Shown in pieces: positions 32,264 to 42,342 of a DNA stretch of 60,021 nucleotides. The notes under the pieces are model-generated. The model did not search any database, was not told the DNA's origin, and saw only the letters and a list, made by a program, of their open reading frames with translations. The number at the start of each line of letters is the position of its first letter. Within the stretch, counting starts at the first letter, position 1. Location of the stretch: the NCBI GenBank assembly GCA_947452765.1, contig CANGDR010000010.1:1-60021 (forward strand). Direction: 5' to 3'. The DNA is from Actinomycetota bacterium (lineage in GTDB: Bacteria > Actinomycetota > Actinomycetes > S36-B12 > UBA5976). Made by a program: the position numbers and the translations under genes.

Positions 32264-33772
32264 GTGACCAATGAGCCGAATTCACCAGCACTTGACGTAG
32301 ACGACCTGCCAGAGCAAATGCTGGTTCGCCGCGATAAGCGGGCTGCAATTCTTAACCAAGGTAGCGAGCCTTATCCAGTACAGGTTCCGATCACAACAAC
32401 GATTCCCGCAGTTCGAGCTAAGTACGCACACCTGATCGCAGAGCAAGAATCCGGTGAAAAAGTCGGAGTCGCCGGTCGAGTGATGTTTATGAGAAATACT
32501 GGAAAACTTTGCTTTGCTCAGCTTCAGGCTGGCACCGGTGAAACTTTGCAGGCCATGTTGTCGCTCGACAAAGTTGGCGAAGTTGAGCTGGAATCGTGGA
32601 AAGCCGTAGTTGATATCGGCGATTTAGTAGCCATTGAAGGCGAAATCATAAGCAGCAAGCGTGGCGAACTTTCAGTTCTTGCCGACCAGTGGCACATGGC
32701 AGCCAAGTCACTGCGCCCACTTCCAAACCCACACTCACCACTGAGCGAAGAAACTCGAGTTCGCCAACGGTACGCAGATCTAATCATGCGGGACACCGCC
32801 CGAATGGTTGCACGATTGCGTCCCGCAGCAATTTCGAGTTTGCGCAATAGTTTCGCTAAACGTGACTACATCGAAGTCGAAACCCCAATGCTCCAGACCA
32901 TGCACGGGGGCGCAGCAGCTCGCCCATTCCTAACATCGTCGAATGCATTCGACATGGAATTGTTCTTGCGCATCGCGCCAGAACTTTTCTTGAAGCGCTG
33001 TGTTGTTGGTGGTATCGAGCGAGTCTTTGAAATCAACCGGAACTTCCGCAACGAAGGTGCAGACTCATCACATTCACCGGAATTTGCCATGCTGGAGTTT
33101 TACCAGGCTTATGCCGACTACAACGACATGGCAACCTTGACTCGCGAATTGATTCAGGAAGCTGCCCTGGCAGTGCATGGCACATTGAATTACGAACTCA
33201 TTGAAGGCGGCACTCGCGATCTTTCAGGTAACTGGGATCAGATTTCGGTATTCCCGGCAGTGAGCGAAGCTCTTGGTCAGGAAATATCGCCGGACACTCC
33301 AATTGAAACTTTACGCAAGTTGTGTGCAGATGCTGAGATCACACACGATCCAAAAGCAATCCACGGAAAACTTGTTGAAGAACTACTCGAACATTATGTA
33401 GTTGAAAATTTGAAGCGGCCAACATTCGTTATGGATTATCCAGTAGATACTTCGCCGCTTGTCCGTGATCACCGCACGATTAAAGGTGTGGTCGAAAAGT
33501 GGGATCTATATATTGATGGTTATGAAGCAGGTACGGGCTACTCCGAACTCATTGATCCTGTAATCCAACGCGAGCGGTTAGTTGCCCAATCTGCACTCAA
33601 GGATGGCGGCGATGCTGAGGCCATGCAGCTCGATGAGGATTTCCTCCGTGCGCTGGAATACGGCATGCCGCCGAGTGGTGGCGTTGGTATGGGTGTGGAT
33701 CGATTGCTAATGACATTGACTGGATTGAATATCCGCGAAACCATCTTGTTCCCCTTGGTTAAGCCGGAGTAA
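32264..33772 (+). CDS. lysS: Lysyl-tRNA synthetase, class II
   Basis: 502 residues with a GTG start. An OB-fold anticodon-binding domain ([20 protein letters not shown]) covers residues ~60-150. The class II catalytic core has motif 1 ([14 protein letters not shown]), motif 2 ([14 protein letters not shown]) and motif 3 ([15 protein letters not shown]). The enzyme charges tRNA-Lys. The position upstream of clpC is conserved in Actinobacteria. It is followed two bases later by an argA-type acetyltransferase gene. Confidence 0.95.
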   Translation: MTNEPNSPALDVDDLPEQMLVRRDKRAAILNQGSEPYPVQVPITTTIPAVRAKYAHLIAEQESGEKVGVAGRVMFMRNTGKLCFAQLQAGTGETLQAMLSLDKVGEVELESWKAVVDIGDLVAIEGEIISSKRGELSVLADQWHMAAKSLRPLPNPHSPLSEETRVRQRYADLIMRDTARMVARLRPAAISSLRNSFAKRDYIEVETPMLQTMHGGAAARPFLTSSNAFDMELFLRIAPELFLKRCVVGGIERVFEINRNFRNEGADSSHSPEFAMLEFYQAYADYNDMATLTRELIQEAALAVHGTLNYELIEGGTRDLSGNWDQISVFPAVSEALGQEISPDTPIETLRKLCADAEITHDPKAIHGKLVEELLEHYVVENLKRPTFVMDYPVDTSPLVRDHRTIKGVVEKWDLYIDGYEAGTGYSELIDPVIQRERLVAQSALKDGGDAEAMQLDEDFLRALEYGMPPSGGVGMGVDRLLMTLTGLNIRETILFPLVKPE

Positions 33773-33774
33773 TA

Positions 33775-34275
33775 ATGACACTTGAAATTCGTCCTGCTCG
33801 GACGACCGATGTATTAGCCGTTCGCGATTTGATTGAGAACTACGCAGGCGATGGCCCTCGATTACTTCGCAAGAACACCGTCACGCTTTATGAAGATGTC
33901 CAAGAGTTTGTAGTAGCCGTACTCCACAGCCAAATCGTTGGCTGTGGAGCATTGCATGTGATGTGGCATGACTTGGGTGAGATTAGAACTGTTGCTGTAG
34001 ACCCAGCTTGCAAAGGTCAAGGCATTGGTTCAAAGATTTTGGATGCATTGACGCAGCGCGCAGAAGCCTTAGGCTTAAGTCGATTATTTTGTTTAACATT
34101 TGAAACTAGTTTTTTCGCCGGTCATGGGTTTGTTCCGATCGAAGATACTCCAGTTGATGCGTCTACTTACTCTGAACTTTTGCTATCTGGCGATGAAGGT
34201 GTTGCTGAATTCCTTGACCTAGAGCGGGTAAAGCCAAATACTTTGGGCAATACCCGCATGTTAAAGACCTTTTAG
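33775..34275 (+). CDS. GNAT-family amino-acid N-acetyltransferase (actinobacterial ArgA type)
   Basis: 166 residues of a single GNAT domain: IRTVAVDPACKGQGIGSKIL is motif A with the acetyl-CoA pyrophosphate loop, and FCLTFETSFFAGHGF is motif B. The sequence follows the M. tuberculosis Rv2747 enzyme closely as I recall it (VGCGALHV, DLGEIRTVAVDP, VAEFLDLERVKPNTLGN), which acetylates glutamine or glutamate for arginine synthesis. It lacks the kinase-like domain of classical ArgA. GGAG lies upstream of the ATG, two bases after lysS. No other arg genes are in the window. Confidence 0.83.
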   Translation: MTLEIRPARTTDVLAVRDLIENYAGDGPRLLRKNTVTLYEDVQEFVVAVLHSQIVGCGALHVMWHDLGEIRTVAVDPACKGQGIGSKILDALTQRAEALGLSRLFCLTFETSFFAGHGFVPIEDTPVDASTYSELLLSGDEGVAEFLDLERVKPNTLGNTRMLKTF

Positions 34276-34519
34276 GGTGATTATTAGTAGCAAGAAGTGT
34301 TGCAAATAAACAATTATATGTTGTAAGACAGCAACAATAGTTAATTTTCTTTCCATGCATCTTTACTTTTTCTTTACTTCTTTACTCAATCTTTAGGAAA
34401 AATAGTCGGCAATGTCTATTTTGTCGTTCGCTTTTGTAGGCATTGATCGATTCACTTGATTAATCGGTATTAGGTACTTATGAGGGCTTATGAATGCTTA
34501 TCAGATGTTTGGAGACACT

Positions 34520-34714
34520 ATGGACTATCACGATCAAGTACTAATGAGTCCGTCGGAAGTTGCAAAACTATTTCGGGTTGACCCTAAGACGGTAATCAGG
34601 TGGGCAGAGAACGGAAAGCTAACTGTGATCCGAACCCTAGGTGGCCACCGTCGATTCCAAGAGCAAGAAGTTTTAGCATTGCTCGAAGAACTAACTTCGG
34701 TGCGAAATACCTAG
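34520..34714 (+). CDS. bldC: BldC-type MerR-like DNA-binding protein
   Basis: 64 residues from ATG 34520, with GGAG at 34511-34514; an upstream ATG at 34490 would add ten residues. The single winged-helix domain is LMSPSEVAKLFRVDPKTVIRW, then ENGKLTVIRTLGGHRRFQEQEV, near-identical to Streptomyces BldC in memory. BldC lacks an effector domain and binds head-to-tail on direct repeats to control development; here a global or nucleoid role is possible. The ~244 bases before it are AT-rich with three CTTTACT-like repeats around 34360-34390. In several Actinobacteria lsr2 occupies this place between lysS and clpC. A terminator follows. Confidence 0.88.
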   Translation: MDYHDQVLMSPSEVAKLFRVDPKTVIRWAENGKLTVIRTLGGHRRFQEQEVLALLEELTSVRNT

Positions 34715-34743
34715 GCCAAAATTAAAACCAACTTTGCAATGAT

Positions 34744-34775
34744 GACCCTCTGGTAGCAACCAGGGGGTCTTTGTT
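34744..34775 (+). terminator. Intrinsic terminator after bldC
   Basis: GACCCTCTGGT (34744-34754), loop AGCA, ACCAGGGGGTC (34759-34769), then TTTGTT. An 11-pair stem with one G-T pair separates bldC from clpC. Confidence 0.8.
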
Positions 34776-34788
34776 CGCTATCGGCAGA
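34772..34788 (+). promoter_or_regulatory. Possible ClgR-like operator upstream of clpC
   Basis: GTTCGC-TATCG-GCA at 34773-34786 resembles the GTTCGC-N5-GCG sites bound by ClgR before clp genes in Actinobacteria. It differs at one position and lies about 140 bases before the clpC start, so this is tentative. Confidence 0.3.
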
Positions 34789-34925
34789 TCCAAAAAAATC
34801 CTTAAAACCATAGGTACTTCGTACTCCAAACTCCCGATTGTTTGCTGTTTCATATATTTGCGGATGCGGTGTCACTTAGTGGCTCTACCATTGACACAAG
34901 GCCAAAAAAGTTAGAGGAGATGCAC

Positions 34926-37436
34926 ATGTTCGAGAGGTTTACTGACCGAGCTCGTCGCGTGGTTGTGCTGGCACAAGAAGAAGCCCGCATGCTTAACCAC
35001 AACTACATCGGAACCGAGCACATATTGCTTGGGTTAATTCACGAAGGTGAAGGTGTAGCCGCCAAGGCTCTCGAAAGTATGGACATCTCGCTAGAAGCTG
35101 TGCGCGCACAAGTTGAAGAAATTATTGGCCAGGGACAACAGGCGCCATCCGGTCACATTCCATTTACACCACGGGCTAAAAAAGTTCTTGAACTTTCACT
35201 TCGTGAAGCGCTTCAACTTGGTCACAACTACATCGGCACCGAACATATCTTGCTTGGCCTGATTCGCGAGGGTGAAGGCGTCGCAGCACAGGTTTTGGTC
35301 AAACTTGGTGCTGACCTAAACCGAGTTCGCCAACAAGTTATCCAACTACTCTCTGGCTACCAGGGCAAAGAACCGCAGCAACAAGGTTCAGGCCCGGCTG
35401 AAGGTACGCCTTCGACTTCACTAGTTCTTGATCAATTTGGACGCAACTTAACACAGGCTGCGCGCGAAGGCGAACTTGATCCCGTAATTGGCCGCGAATC
35501 CGAAATGGAACGCGTAATGCAGGTGCTTTCGCGTCGCACCAAAAACAACCCAGTACTTATTGGTGAGCCTGGTGTTGGTAAGAGTGCAGTTGTTGAGGGC
35601 CTTGCCCAAGCAGTTGTAAAAGGTCTGGTTCCAGAAACTCTAAAGGATAAGCAGATCTACTCACTTGATCTTGGCGCACTAGTTGCAGGCTCTCGTTACC
35701 GTGGCGACTTTGAAGAGCGGTTGAAGAAAGTTCTAAAGGAAATCAAAACTCGTGGCGACATCATCATCTTTATCGATGAGATTCACACGTTGGTCGGCGC
35801 CGGTGCTGCTGAAGGCGCGATAGACGCTGCCAGCATCCTCAAGCCAATGCTGGCTCGTGGCGAACTCCAGACCATTGGCGCTACTACTTTGGACGAGTAC
35901 CGCAAGTACATCGAAAAGGATGCAGCTCTTGAGCGTCGTTTCCAGCCGATTCAGGTTAATGAGCCAACAATTGCGCAGACCATTGAAATTCTTAAGGGCC
36001 TTCGCGATCGCTATGAAAACCACCACCGCGTAACTATTACTGATGCAGCCCTAGTTAACGCTGCAACGTTGGCTGACCGCTACATAAGCGATCGCTTCTT
36101 ACCGGATAAGGCAATCGATTTAGTGGACGAAGCTGGGGCACGGTTACGAATCCGTCGAATGACTGCGCCACCAGACTTACGCGAATTTGATGACAAGATC
36201 GCCGCAGTTCGCCTAGAAAAGGAATCGGCCATTGACGGCCAAGATTTCGAGCGCGCCGCATCCCTTCGCGACGATGAAAAGAACCTCATTGCTGCTCGCG
36301 CAACTCGCGAAAAGGAATGGAAAGACGGAGATATGGATGTCGTTGCAACCGTTGACGAGGAATTGATTGCTGAAGTATTGGCTGCCACAACTGGCATCCC
36401 AGTATTTAAGTTGACTGAAGAAGAATCACAGCGTCTTCTCAAGATGGAAGGCGAACTTCACAAGCGCGTCATAGGTCAAGAGCAAGCGATCAAGGCATTG
36501 TCGCAGGCAATCCGTCGTACTCGCGCTGGTCTCAAGGATCCAAAGCGTCCAGGTGGATCGTTTATTTTTGCTGGCCCATCGGGTGTTGGTAAGACGGAAC
36601 TTTCCAAAACACTCGCCGAGTTCTTATTTGGTGACGAAGATTCACTTATCCAACTTGATATGTCTGAGTACTCCGAGCGTCACACCGTATCTCGACTATT
36701 CGGTTCACCGCCAGGATTCGTTGGTTACGAAGAAGGTGGCCAGCTAACTGAAAAGGTGCGTCGCAAGCCATTTAGCGTCGTACTGTTTGACGAAGTTGAA
36801 AAAGCTCACCCAGATATCTTCAACTCACTGCTACAGATACTCGAAGATGGCCGTCTAACCGATGCTCAAGGTCGAGTCGTGGACTTCAAGAACACCGTGA
36901 TCATCATGACCACAAACCTTGGAACCCGTGATATCGCCAAGGGTGTCAGCCTTGGCTTTGCCGATGGCAGTGACCTAACAACAAGCTATGAGCGCATGAA
37001 GGCAAAGGTTAATGACGAACTTAAGACGCATTTCCGTCCTGAGTTCTTAAACCGGATCGACGACATCATCGTGTTCCACCAGTTGAGTGAAGCTGAGATT
37101 GTTGAAATCGTTGACCTGATGATCGCCAAGTTGGATGATCGCTTGAAGGATAAGGACATGGCAATCGAGCTAACTTCAGCCGCAAAGGCACTGTTAGCAA
37201 AGCGCGGTTATGACCCAGTCCTTGGTGCGCGACCTTTGCGTAGAACAATCCAGCGCGAAATCGAAGATCCAATGAGCGAAAAGATGCTTTACGGAGATCT
37301 CAAGCCAGGTGAAATCGTAATTGTCGATGTTGATGGCGAAGGCGATGACGCGAAGTTCACCTTGCGCGGCGAATTCAAGGGCGAGCTTTCAGATATTGCC
37401 ATTGAAGCTGTCGGAACTGCCGAGACAACTGAATAG
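34926..37436 (+). CDS. clpC: ATP-dependent Clp protease ATP-binding subunit ClpC
   Basis: 836 residues from ATG 34926, which follows AGGAG by six bases; upstream in-frame ATGs are less likely. Two Clp_N repeats (each with [13 protein letters not shown]) span residues ~1-145. The first AAA+ module has GEPGVGKSA and [18 protein letters not shown]-like middle segment ([17 protein letters not shown]) follows. The second AAA+ module has [20 protein letters not shown], a VGY substrate-gripping loop ([11 protein letters not shown]) and the [10 protein letters not shown] sensor region. It unfolds proteins for ClpP; adaptor contacts are through Clp_N. It is probably transcribed alone. Confidence 0.95.
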   Translation: MFERFTDRARRVVVLAQEEARMLNHNYIGTEHILLGLIHEGEGVAAKALESMDISLEAVRAQVEEIIGQGQQAPSGHIPFTPRAKKVLELSLREALQLGHNYIGTEHILLGLIREGEGVAAQVLVKLGADLNRVRQQVIQLLSGYQGKEPQQQGSGPAEGTPSTSLVLDQFGRNLTQAAREGELDPVIGRESEMERVMQVLSRRTKNNPVLIGEPGVGKSAVVEGLAQAVVKGLVPETLKDKQIYSLDLGALVAGSRYRGDFEERLKKVLKEIKTRGDIIIFIDEIHTLVGAGAAEGAIDAASILKPMLARGELQTIGATTLDEYRKYIEKDAALERRFQPIQVNEPTIAQTIEILKGLRDRYENHHRVTITDAALVNAATLADRYISDRFLPDKAIDLVDEAGARLRIRRMTAPPDLREFDDKIAAVRLEKESAIDGQDFERAASLRDDEKNLIAARATREKEWKDGDMDVVATVDEELIAEVLAATTGIPVFKLTEEESQRLLKMEGELHKRVIGQEQAIKALSQAIRRTRAGLKDPKRPGGSFIFAGPSGVGKTELSKTLAEFLFGDEDSLIQLDMSEYSERHTVSRLFGSPPGFVGYEEGGQLTEKVRRKPFSVVLFDEVEKAHPDIFNSLLQILEDGRLTDAQGRVVDFKNTVIIMTTNLGTRDIAKGVSLGFADGSDLTTSYERMKAKVNDELKTHFRPEFLNRIDDIIVFHQLSEAEIVEIVDLMIAKLDDRLKDKDMAIELTSAAKALLAKRGYDPVLGARPLRRTIQREIEDPMSEKMLYGDLKPGEIVIVDVDGEGDDAKFTLRGEFKGELSDIAIEAVGTAETTE

Positions 37437-37444
37437 TTAATTCA

Positions 37445-38638
37445 ATGTCCGATAATGCTTTCGACTTTGGGGTCGTGGGCGCTGGAATAGTTGGGTTAGC
37501 TTTAGCGGATCGAATTCGGCAGGTTCAGCCAACTGCAACGATTGCCGTTTTTGATAAAGAAAGTTCAGTAGGCCAGCATGCAAGTGGTCGCAATAGCGGC
37601 GTCTTACATGCTGGCTTTTACTATTCCCCAGATTCCTTGAAAGCTCAGTTAACGCGGGATGGCAACAATCTACTCCGCGATTTTCTGGCTGCCGAAAATA
37701 TTCCAATTCGAGAGTGCGGGAAAGTGGTAGTTGCCCAAACGGAAGCGGAAGTCACTCAGTTACAGGAGTTACATCGGCGCGGTATCGCCAACGGCGTCAC
37801 CACTGAATTAATTGATGAAACCAAGCTGACGGAGTTGGAGCCATTAGCTAAGACGGTAAATCTTGCTTTGTGGTCGCCCAACACTGCGGTAGCAAACCCG
37901 TTGCAGGCTACTGTAGCCCTTGCTGAAAAAGTAAAGCGCGAGGGAACTGTACTTAAACTCGGGCATGAAGTTACCAGCGTTGGACCTGGCAAAGTTGTCA
38001 CTTCAAACGGGGTGTTTTCAGTTGGCCACGTCATAAATGCGGCCGGGCTTTATGCGGATCGGATTGCTAAACCATTTGGGTTTTGTGACGACTATGCGAT
38101 GTTGCCGTTTAAGGGCTTGTATTGGTATGGAAATTGGGCACCGAATACTTTGCTGCGGCATGTGTACCCAGTTCCAGATCCAAGAAATCCTTTTCTTGGC
38201 GTGCACTTAACTGTGACGGTGGATGGTCGAGCAAAAATTGGTCCAACTGCGATTCCAATTTTCTCGCGCGAAAGCTACCAAGGATTCGCAGGACTAACTC
38301 CGCGTGAAATTCTTGAGATCGTTGGCCTGTATCCAAAGTTCTTGACCAGTAAAAATCATGACGTATTTGGACTGATCAAAACTGAATTGCCAAAGTATTT
38401 GCAGCGACACCTGGTTAATCAGGCTCAAGCCCTAGTGCCAAGTATTCGCCCCGCAGATTTCAAGGAGAGAGGAAAACCTGGGATACGAGCACAACTGCTT
38501 GATATTAAAAACAAGAAACTCGAAATGGATTTTGTGGTCCGGGGTGATGAACATTCGACACATATGCTTAATGCAGTTTCACCGGCGTGGACGAGTGCGT
38601 TTGCCATGGCGAAGCATGTTTGCAGTAAGTTCGCATAG
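37445..38638 (+). CDS. L-2-hydroxyglutarate oxidase-like FAD oxidoreductase
   Basis: 397 residues of the DAO fold. FAD loop: FGVVGAGIVGLALADRI; LhgO signature QHASGRNSGVLHAGFYY near residue 40; INAAGLYADRIA near residue 200; and the C-terminal FVVRGDEHSTHMLNAVSPAWTS. LhgO oxidises L-2-hydroxyglutarate to 2-oxoglutarate, passing electrons to quinone; it also repairs by-products of malate dehydrogenase. The start is eight bases after clpC and no good ribosome-binding site is visible. The assignment to LhgO over other DAO enzymes is from motif similarity. Confidence 0.83.
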   Translation: MSDNAFDFGVVGAGIVGLALADRIRQVQPTATIAVFDKESSVGQHASGRNSGVLHAGFYYSPDSLKAQLTRDGNNLLRDFLAAENIPIRECGKVVVAQTEAEVTQLQELHRRGIANGVTTELIDETKLTELEPLAKTVNLALWSPNTAVANPLQATVALAEKVKREGTVLKLGHEVTSVGPGKVVTSNGVFSVGHVINAAGLYADRIAKPFGFCDDYAMLPFKGLYWYGNWAPNTLLRHVYPVPDPRNPFLGVHLTVTVDGRAKIGPTAIPIFSRESYQGFAGLTPREILEIVGLYPKFLTSKNHDVFGLIKTELPKYLQRHLVNQAQALVPSIRPADFKERGKPGIRAQLLDIKNKKLEMDFVVRGDEHSTHMLNAVSPAWTSAFAMAKHVCSKFA

Positions 38639-38647
38639 GCTTAGGAC
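38636..38647 (+). promoter_or_regulatory. Leaderless-type -10 element
   Basis: TAGGCT at 38636-38641, six bases, then ATG 38648; it overlaps the stop codon of the oxidase gene. Confidence 0.5.
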
Positions 38648-38932
38648 ATGGTTACTAACTCAGTAAATTTGATTTGGGAAATTGCAGGTTTTGCAACATT
38701 TATCATTAAGTTATGGGCTCTTTTCGATGTGTTCGTACGTCCGGCAGAAGCCTTCCCATTTTTAAACCGCCAGACTAAAAATGCTTGGCTAGCTATAACC
38801 GGCGCAAGTGCAGTCGCTCACGTATTCTGGGGCGCCTTTGGAATTACTGGAATTATTGGCGTGATTGCCTGCGCGGTTTATTTAGCAGATATTCGACCAA
38901 AAATTTTAGAAATGCTTAACAACCGAGGGTGA
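38648..38932 (+). CDS. Small membrane protein, DUF2516-like
   Basis: 94 residues with three hydrophobic helices (about 10-30, 46-64 and 66-82) and a KIWALFDVFVRP-like conserved loop (KLWALFDVFVRPAEAFP), then ITGASAVAHVFWG. This matches the actinobacterial DUF2516 family as I remember it; its function is not known. The stop overlaps the GTG of the methyltransferase gene, so they are translated together. Confidence 0.7.
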   Translation: MVTNSVNLIWEIAGFATFIIKLWALFDVFVRPAEAFPFLNRQTKNAWLAITGASAVAHVFWGAFGITGIIGVIACAVYLADIRPKILEMLNNRG

Positions 38933-39732
38933 GCCGTCCAACCAAGCGGGTTGGGGATATCACTCGCGGCACTACTCACCCAAATCGACTTCGTCGAGTA
39001 GATCGTTGGATGTTGCACGCAGTCTGTCCAGTTGTTCGCGCTGCAAAGGATCCATTAGTTGTTGACCTTGGTTATGGGGCCTCTCCAATCACAACTCGTG
39101 AAATGTTCGATCGATTTCAAAAACACGTGAGACCAGATATCGAAGTTATCGGGATCGAAATTGACCCAGTGCGCGTGAAACAGGGACAAGCCATCGCACA
39201 GTCTGGACTTAGTTTTGCCTTTGGGGGATTTGAAGTTCCACTTGCCGATTATCGGTCACCGATAGCAATTCGAGCCTTCAATGTATTACGACAGTATGAA
39301 GAGGCTGAAGTCAAAGATGCTTGGCAGCAAATGACAGATCGGTTAGCTCCAAATGGTTTTTTGGTCGAAGGAACTTGTGATGAGATTGGCCGTCGCAGTA
39401 CTTGGGTTGCCATCCGCGCCGGTCAGCAACAGCCAGAAACTTTTTCGATTTCGTTACACCTTGATGATCTTGAACTTCCATCTGATGTTGCGCCGAGATT
39501 ACCTAAAGCACTGATACACCGCAACGTAGCTAGCGAAAAGATTCATTCCTTCCTACAAGATTTAGACCGTGCGTGGTTATCGCACTCCGCACTAATCCCA
39601 TTTGGCGCAAGACAGCGCTGGGTAGCAATGGCTGAATCAATCTCCACGAGCTATCCAGTATTGGATAACAAAGTACGTTGGCGACTTGGAGAGTTAACTG
39701 TGCCGTGGGAAGTTGTGAGTCCTAAGTCGTAG
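38929..39732 (+). CDS. Class I SAM-dependent methyltransferase, substrate unknown
   Basis: 267 residues, GTG start. The SAM-binding motif I is VVDLGYGASPITTREMF, and motif II-like acid VIGIEIDPVRV follows; NVLRQYEEAEV and WQQMTDRLAPNGFLVEGT resemble the later strands of the fold. The protein is cytosolic and no target-recognition domain is obvious. It overlaps the DUF2516-like membrane protein by four bases and converges with gpmA across about 30 bases. An association with the envelope is possible through its partner, but not shown. Confidence 0.75.
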   Translation: MSRPTKRVGDITRGTTHPNRLRRVDRWMLHAVCPVVRAAKDPLVVDLGYGASPITTREMFDRFQKHVRPDIEVIGIEIDPVRVKQGQAIAQSGLSFAFGGFEVPLADYRSPIAIRAFNVLRQYEEAEVKDAWQQMTDRLAPNGFLVEGTCDEIGRRSTWVAIRAGQQQPETFSISLHLDDLELPSDVAPRLPKALIHRNVASEKIHSFLQDLDRAWLSHSALIPFGARQRWVAMAESISTSYPVLDNKVRWRLGELTVPWEVVSPKS

Positions 39733-39764
39733 CTAGAACTCATTTGGGAAAGCCGAATCGATTC

Positions 39765-40514
39765 CTATTTCTTGCCCTGGTTCGCTACGGCAGCCGATGC
39801 GATGGCCGCCGCTTCAGGGTCTAAATATGTTCCGCCACCAATGGTTGGCTTTAGGTTTGCATCAAGTTCGTATACCAATGGAATGCCAGTTGGGATGTTT
39901 AAACCGGCAATGTTTTCGTCACTGATTCCATCTAGGTGCTTAACCAAAGCGCGAAGAGAATTTCCGTGCGCAGCAACCATCACAGTCTTTCCAGCTTTTA
40001 GATCAGGAACTATATTCGATTCCCAGTAAGGCAGCATTCGACCAACAACGTCAGCTAGACATTCGGTACCAGGCAAATCGGACCCTAAGGCGGCATAGCG
40101 CGGATCATTGGTCTGGGCATATTCGTTTGCTGGATCGATAGCTGGAGGCGGAGTATCGAACGAACGACGCCACAACATGAATTGTTCCTCGCCATACTCA
40201 GCTAGAGTTTGGGCTTTATCTTTACCCTGCAATGCACCATAGTGACGTTCATTCAAGCGCCAAGTTCTAGTCACTGGAATCCAATGACGGTCAGCAACAT
40301 CTAACGCGATGTTTGCAGTCTTGATTGCTCGTCGCAATAACGAAGTATGTAACACATCGGGCAATACGTTTTGCGCTTTCAGCAACTCGCCGGCACGCTG
40401 AGCTTCGGTTAGTCCCCTTGCGCTTAGATCGACATCAACCCAGCCAGTAAATAGGTTCTTTTCGTTCCAAACACTTTCGCCATGACGGACCAAGATCAGG
40501 GTATGACTGCTCAT
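39765..40514 (-). CDS. gpmA: 2,3-bisphosphoglycerate-dependent phosphoglycerate mutase
   Basis: 249 residues. The phospho-acceptor His is in [18 protein letters not shown], the catalytic Glu in [11 protein letters not shown], and the second His in [15 protein letters not shown]. The enzyme interconverts 3- and 2-phosphoglycerate in glycolysis. The ATG is preceded by CAGAAT at six-base spacing, a near match to the leaderless pattern. In M. tuberculosis gpm1 lies beside senX3-regX3; here the same block order is kept with the YbjN-like gene and mshA between. Confidence 0.95.
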   Translation of the reverse strand: MSSHTLILVRHGESVWNEKNLFTGWVDVDLSARGLTEAQRAGELLKAQNVLPDVLHTSLLRRAIKTANIALDVADRHWIPVTRTWRLNERHYGALQGKDKAQTLAEYGEEQFMLWRRSFDTPPPAIDPANEYAQTNDPRYAALGSDLPGTECLADVVGRMLPYWESNIVPDLKAGKTVMVAAHGNSLRALVKHLDGISDENIAGLNIPTGIPLVYELDANLKPTIGGGTYLDPEAAAIASAAVANQGKK

Positions 40515-40531
40515 GTGCTAATTCTGCCTGA

Positions 40532-41008
40532 TTACTCAAACAAGTGAGTAAAGGCCTGCAGATTTGTTAAGTCCATCCCATTGCTGGTGCGCCAGGACCA
40601 CTCTTTTTCAATAGCAGAACGAAAACCCAGTTCCAAGAGGACATTAAATGAGTTGTCGCTATTTTGCAGGACCACGCCAAGCAGTTGATCAACCTGGTGA
40701 ATATCCATGACAGAAATTGGCATCGTGCCACTTAAGTAAATGTCGCCAAGATGATCAAGCGAGTAGCTGACTGCCAGCAGTTTTCGGTTTTGCTCAAGGA
40801 GCCACCGATAGACAACTTCGTGGTTTTCATCTGGATTTCGAGCCACGAAAGTTTCAATTCGAAACTGCGTCTCACCGACTGTGAGTGCGACATTTACAAA
40901 CTGTTTGTTGGTGCCAGGTAGAGATACGACAATCGTCTTATCCGAAACCGATTCGAATGTTAGGCCCTGTTCGCGCAAGAAGTCTTCTACCTCAGACAGG
41001 CTAAGCAC
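40532..41008 (-). CDS. YbjN-domain protein
   Basis: 158 residues resembling the YbjN fold, a type III secretion chaperone-like alpha/beta domain: FLREQGLTFE, NVALTVGETQFRIETFVAR, VYRWLLEQNRKLLAVSYSLD. M. tuberculosis Rv0487, next to mshA, is the same type. Its role is unknown; a chaperone-like function is inferred for the family. The start overlaps the mshA stop by one base and gpmA lies 17 bases downstream, so the unit phoU-mshA-ybjN-gpmA may be read together. Confidence 0.75.
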   Translation of the reverse strand: MLSLSEVEDFLREQGLTFESVSDKTIVVSLPGTNKQFVNVALTVGETQFRIETFVARNPDENHEVVYRWLLEQNRKLLAVSYSLDHLGDIYLSGTMPISVMDIHQVDQLLGVVLQNSDNSFNVLLELGFRSAIEKEWSWRTSNGMDLTNLQAFTHLFE

Positions 41009-42282
41009 TACGCACCTGCCCGAACCTGCGCGGAAATAACAGCTTCTTCGTAAACCGCAACAAGCATTTCGGTCGTATCATCCCAGCCAAAGTGGCTTGC
41101 ATGTGCCACCGCACCAGAACTCAACTTATTAAGTAACTCCGGATTCTTAATCACTTTAGTAATTTCTTGGGACCACACGTAAGCATTGTGGCCATCTACC
41201 AACACTCCACTGACACCGTCTGTAACTGCTGTCGGCAACCCACCGACCCGAGCAGCAATAACCGGTGTGCCACATGCTTGCGCCTCAATGGCGACTAGTC
41301 CAAACGATTCGCTGTAAGAAGGAACTACACATACGGTTGCAGCCTGGAACCACTTAACGAGTTGCGGCCTTGTTGTTGGCGGAATAAATTTCACTAAATC
41401 AGAGATCCCTAAGTCATTAGCTAACGAAACAAGCGCATCCGGTCGTTCTAGTCCCGATCCTGATGGCCCACCACAAATTGCAACTACGAGTTTGCGACGA
41501 AGACTTGGGTCAGCCTTTATCATTTCAGCAGCGGCTTTAATCAGCACGTCAGGTGCCTTCAACGGCTGGATTCGGCCAACAAAGAGCAACAATATTGCAT
41601 GTGGGTCTAGTCCGAGTTCGGTACGCGCTTGGGATTTGTCTGCAGGAGTAAATACATCTAAGTCAACGCCAGGATTCACGATCTTTACGCGTTCAGGATC
41701 CGCGCCATACAACTCGATTAGTTCTTTAGCTTCAGTATCCGTATTTGCAACTAATCGATCTGCTGCTTGCACAACTTGCTCTTCGCCAATTTCGCGAATC
41801 GCTGGCTCGGGTTTGTCATCCACTGCCAAAGTCAGGTTTTTAACGCGCGCCATAGTGTGCATGGTGTGCACTAACGGAATGTGCCACCGTTCTTGGGCGA
41901 TCCAACCGACTTGTCCGGATAGCCAATAGTGGCTGTGGACTAAATCATAAAATCCTTCGGCCTTCGCAGCTTCAGCGCGCAATACACCTGCAGTCACTGC
42001 GCATAGTTGAGCGGGAAGTTCCTCTTTACGCAAGCCATCGAATGGTCCGGCTGGTATGTGTCTTACCTGAACTCCAGGGGCTAGTTCTGTTATCTCAACA
42101 TCTGAAAGTGAAGTAGCGCGAGTAAAAATTTCAACTTCGATTCCACGCTGCGCAATTCGCTTTGCAGTTTCTGCAATGTAAACATTCATGCCACCAGAAT
42201 CGCCAGTTCCTGGCTGATGCAATGGGGACGTGTGGACAGACAAAATCGCGATGCGATGCAGATTTGAAGAATTGTTATTCAT
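41008..42282 (-). CDS. mshA: D-inositol-3-phosphate glycosyltransferase (mycothiol synthesis)
   Basis: 424 residues, GT4 family. The N-terminal [19 protein letters not shown] with the GGMN acceptor loop and the C-terminal EX7E-type motif [20 protein letters not shown] fit MshA. It transfers GlcNAc from UDP-GlcNAc to inositol 3-phosphate, the first step to mycothiol, the thiol of Actinobacteria. This is one of the better taxonomic markers in the window. An ATG at 42282 is used; no clear ribosome-binding site. It lies between a YbjN-like gene and phoU. Confidence 0.93.
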   Translation of the reverse strand: MNNNSSNLHRIAILSVHTSPLHQPGTGDSGGMNVYIAETAKRIAQRGIEVEIFTRATSLSDVEITELAPGVQVRHIPAGPFDGLRKEELPAQLCAVTAGVLRAEAAKAEGFYDLVHSHYWLSGQVGWIAQERWHIPLVHTMHTMARVKNLTLAVDDKPEPAIREIGEEQVVQAADRLVANTDTEAKELIELYGADPERVKIVNPGVDLDVFTPADKSQARTELGLDPHAILLLFVGRIQPLKAPDVLIKAAAEMIKADPSLRRKLVVAICGGPSGSGLERPDALVSLANDLGISDLVKFIPPTTRPQLVKWFQAATVCVVPSYSESFGLVAIEAQACGTPVIAARVGGLPTAVTDGVSGVLVDGHNAYVWSQEITKVIKNPELLNKLSSGAVAHASHFGWDDTTEMLVAVYEEAVISAQVRAGA

Positions 42283-42342
42283 GATTGCCCACTTCTAACT
42301 TAGCGAAAAGGGCGAAACATCGAAACTTTTAACAAAAGTGCC

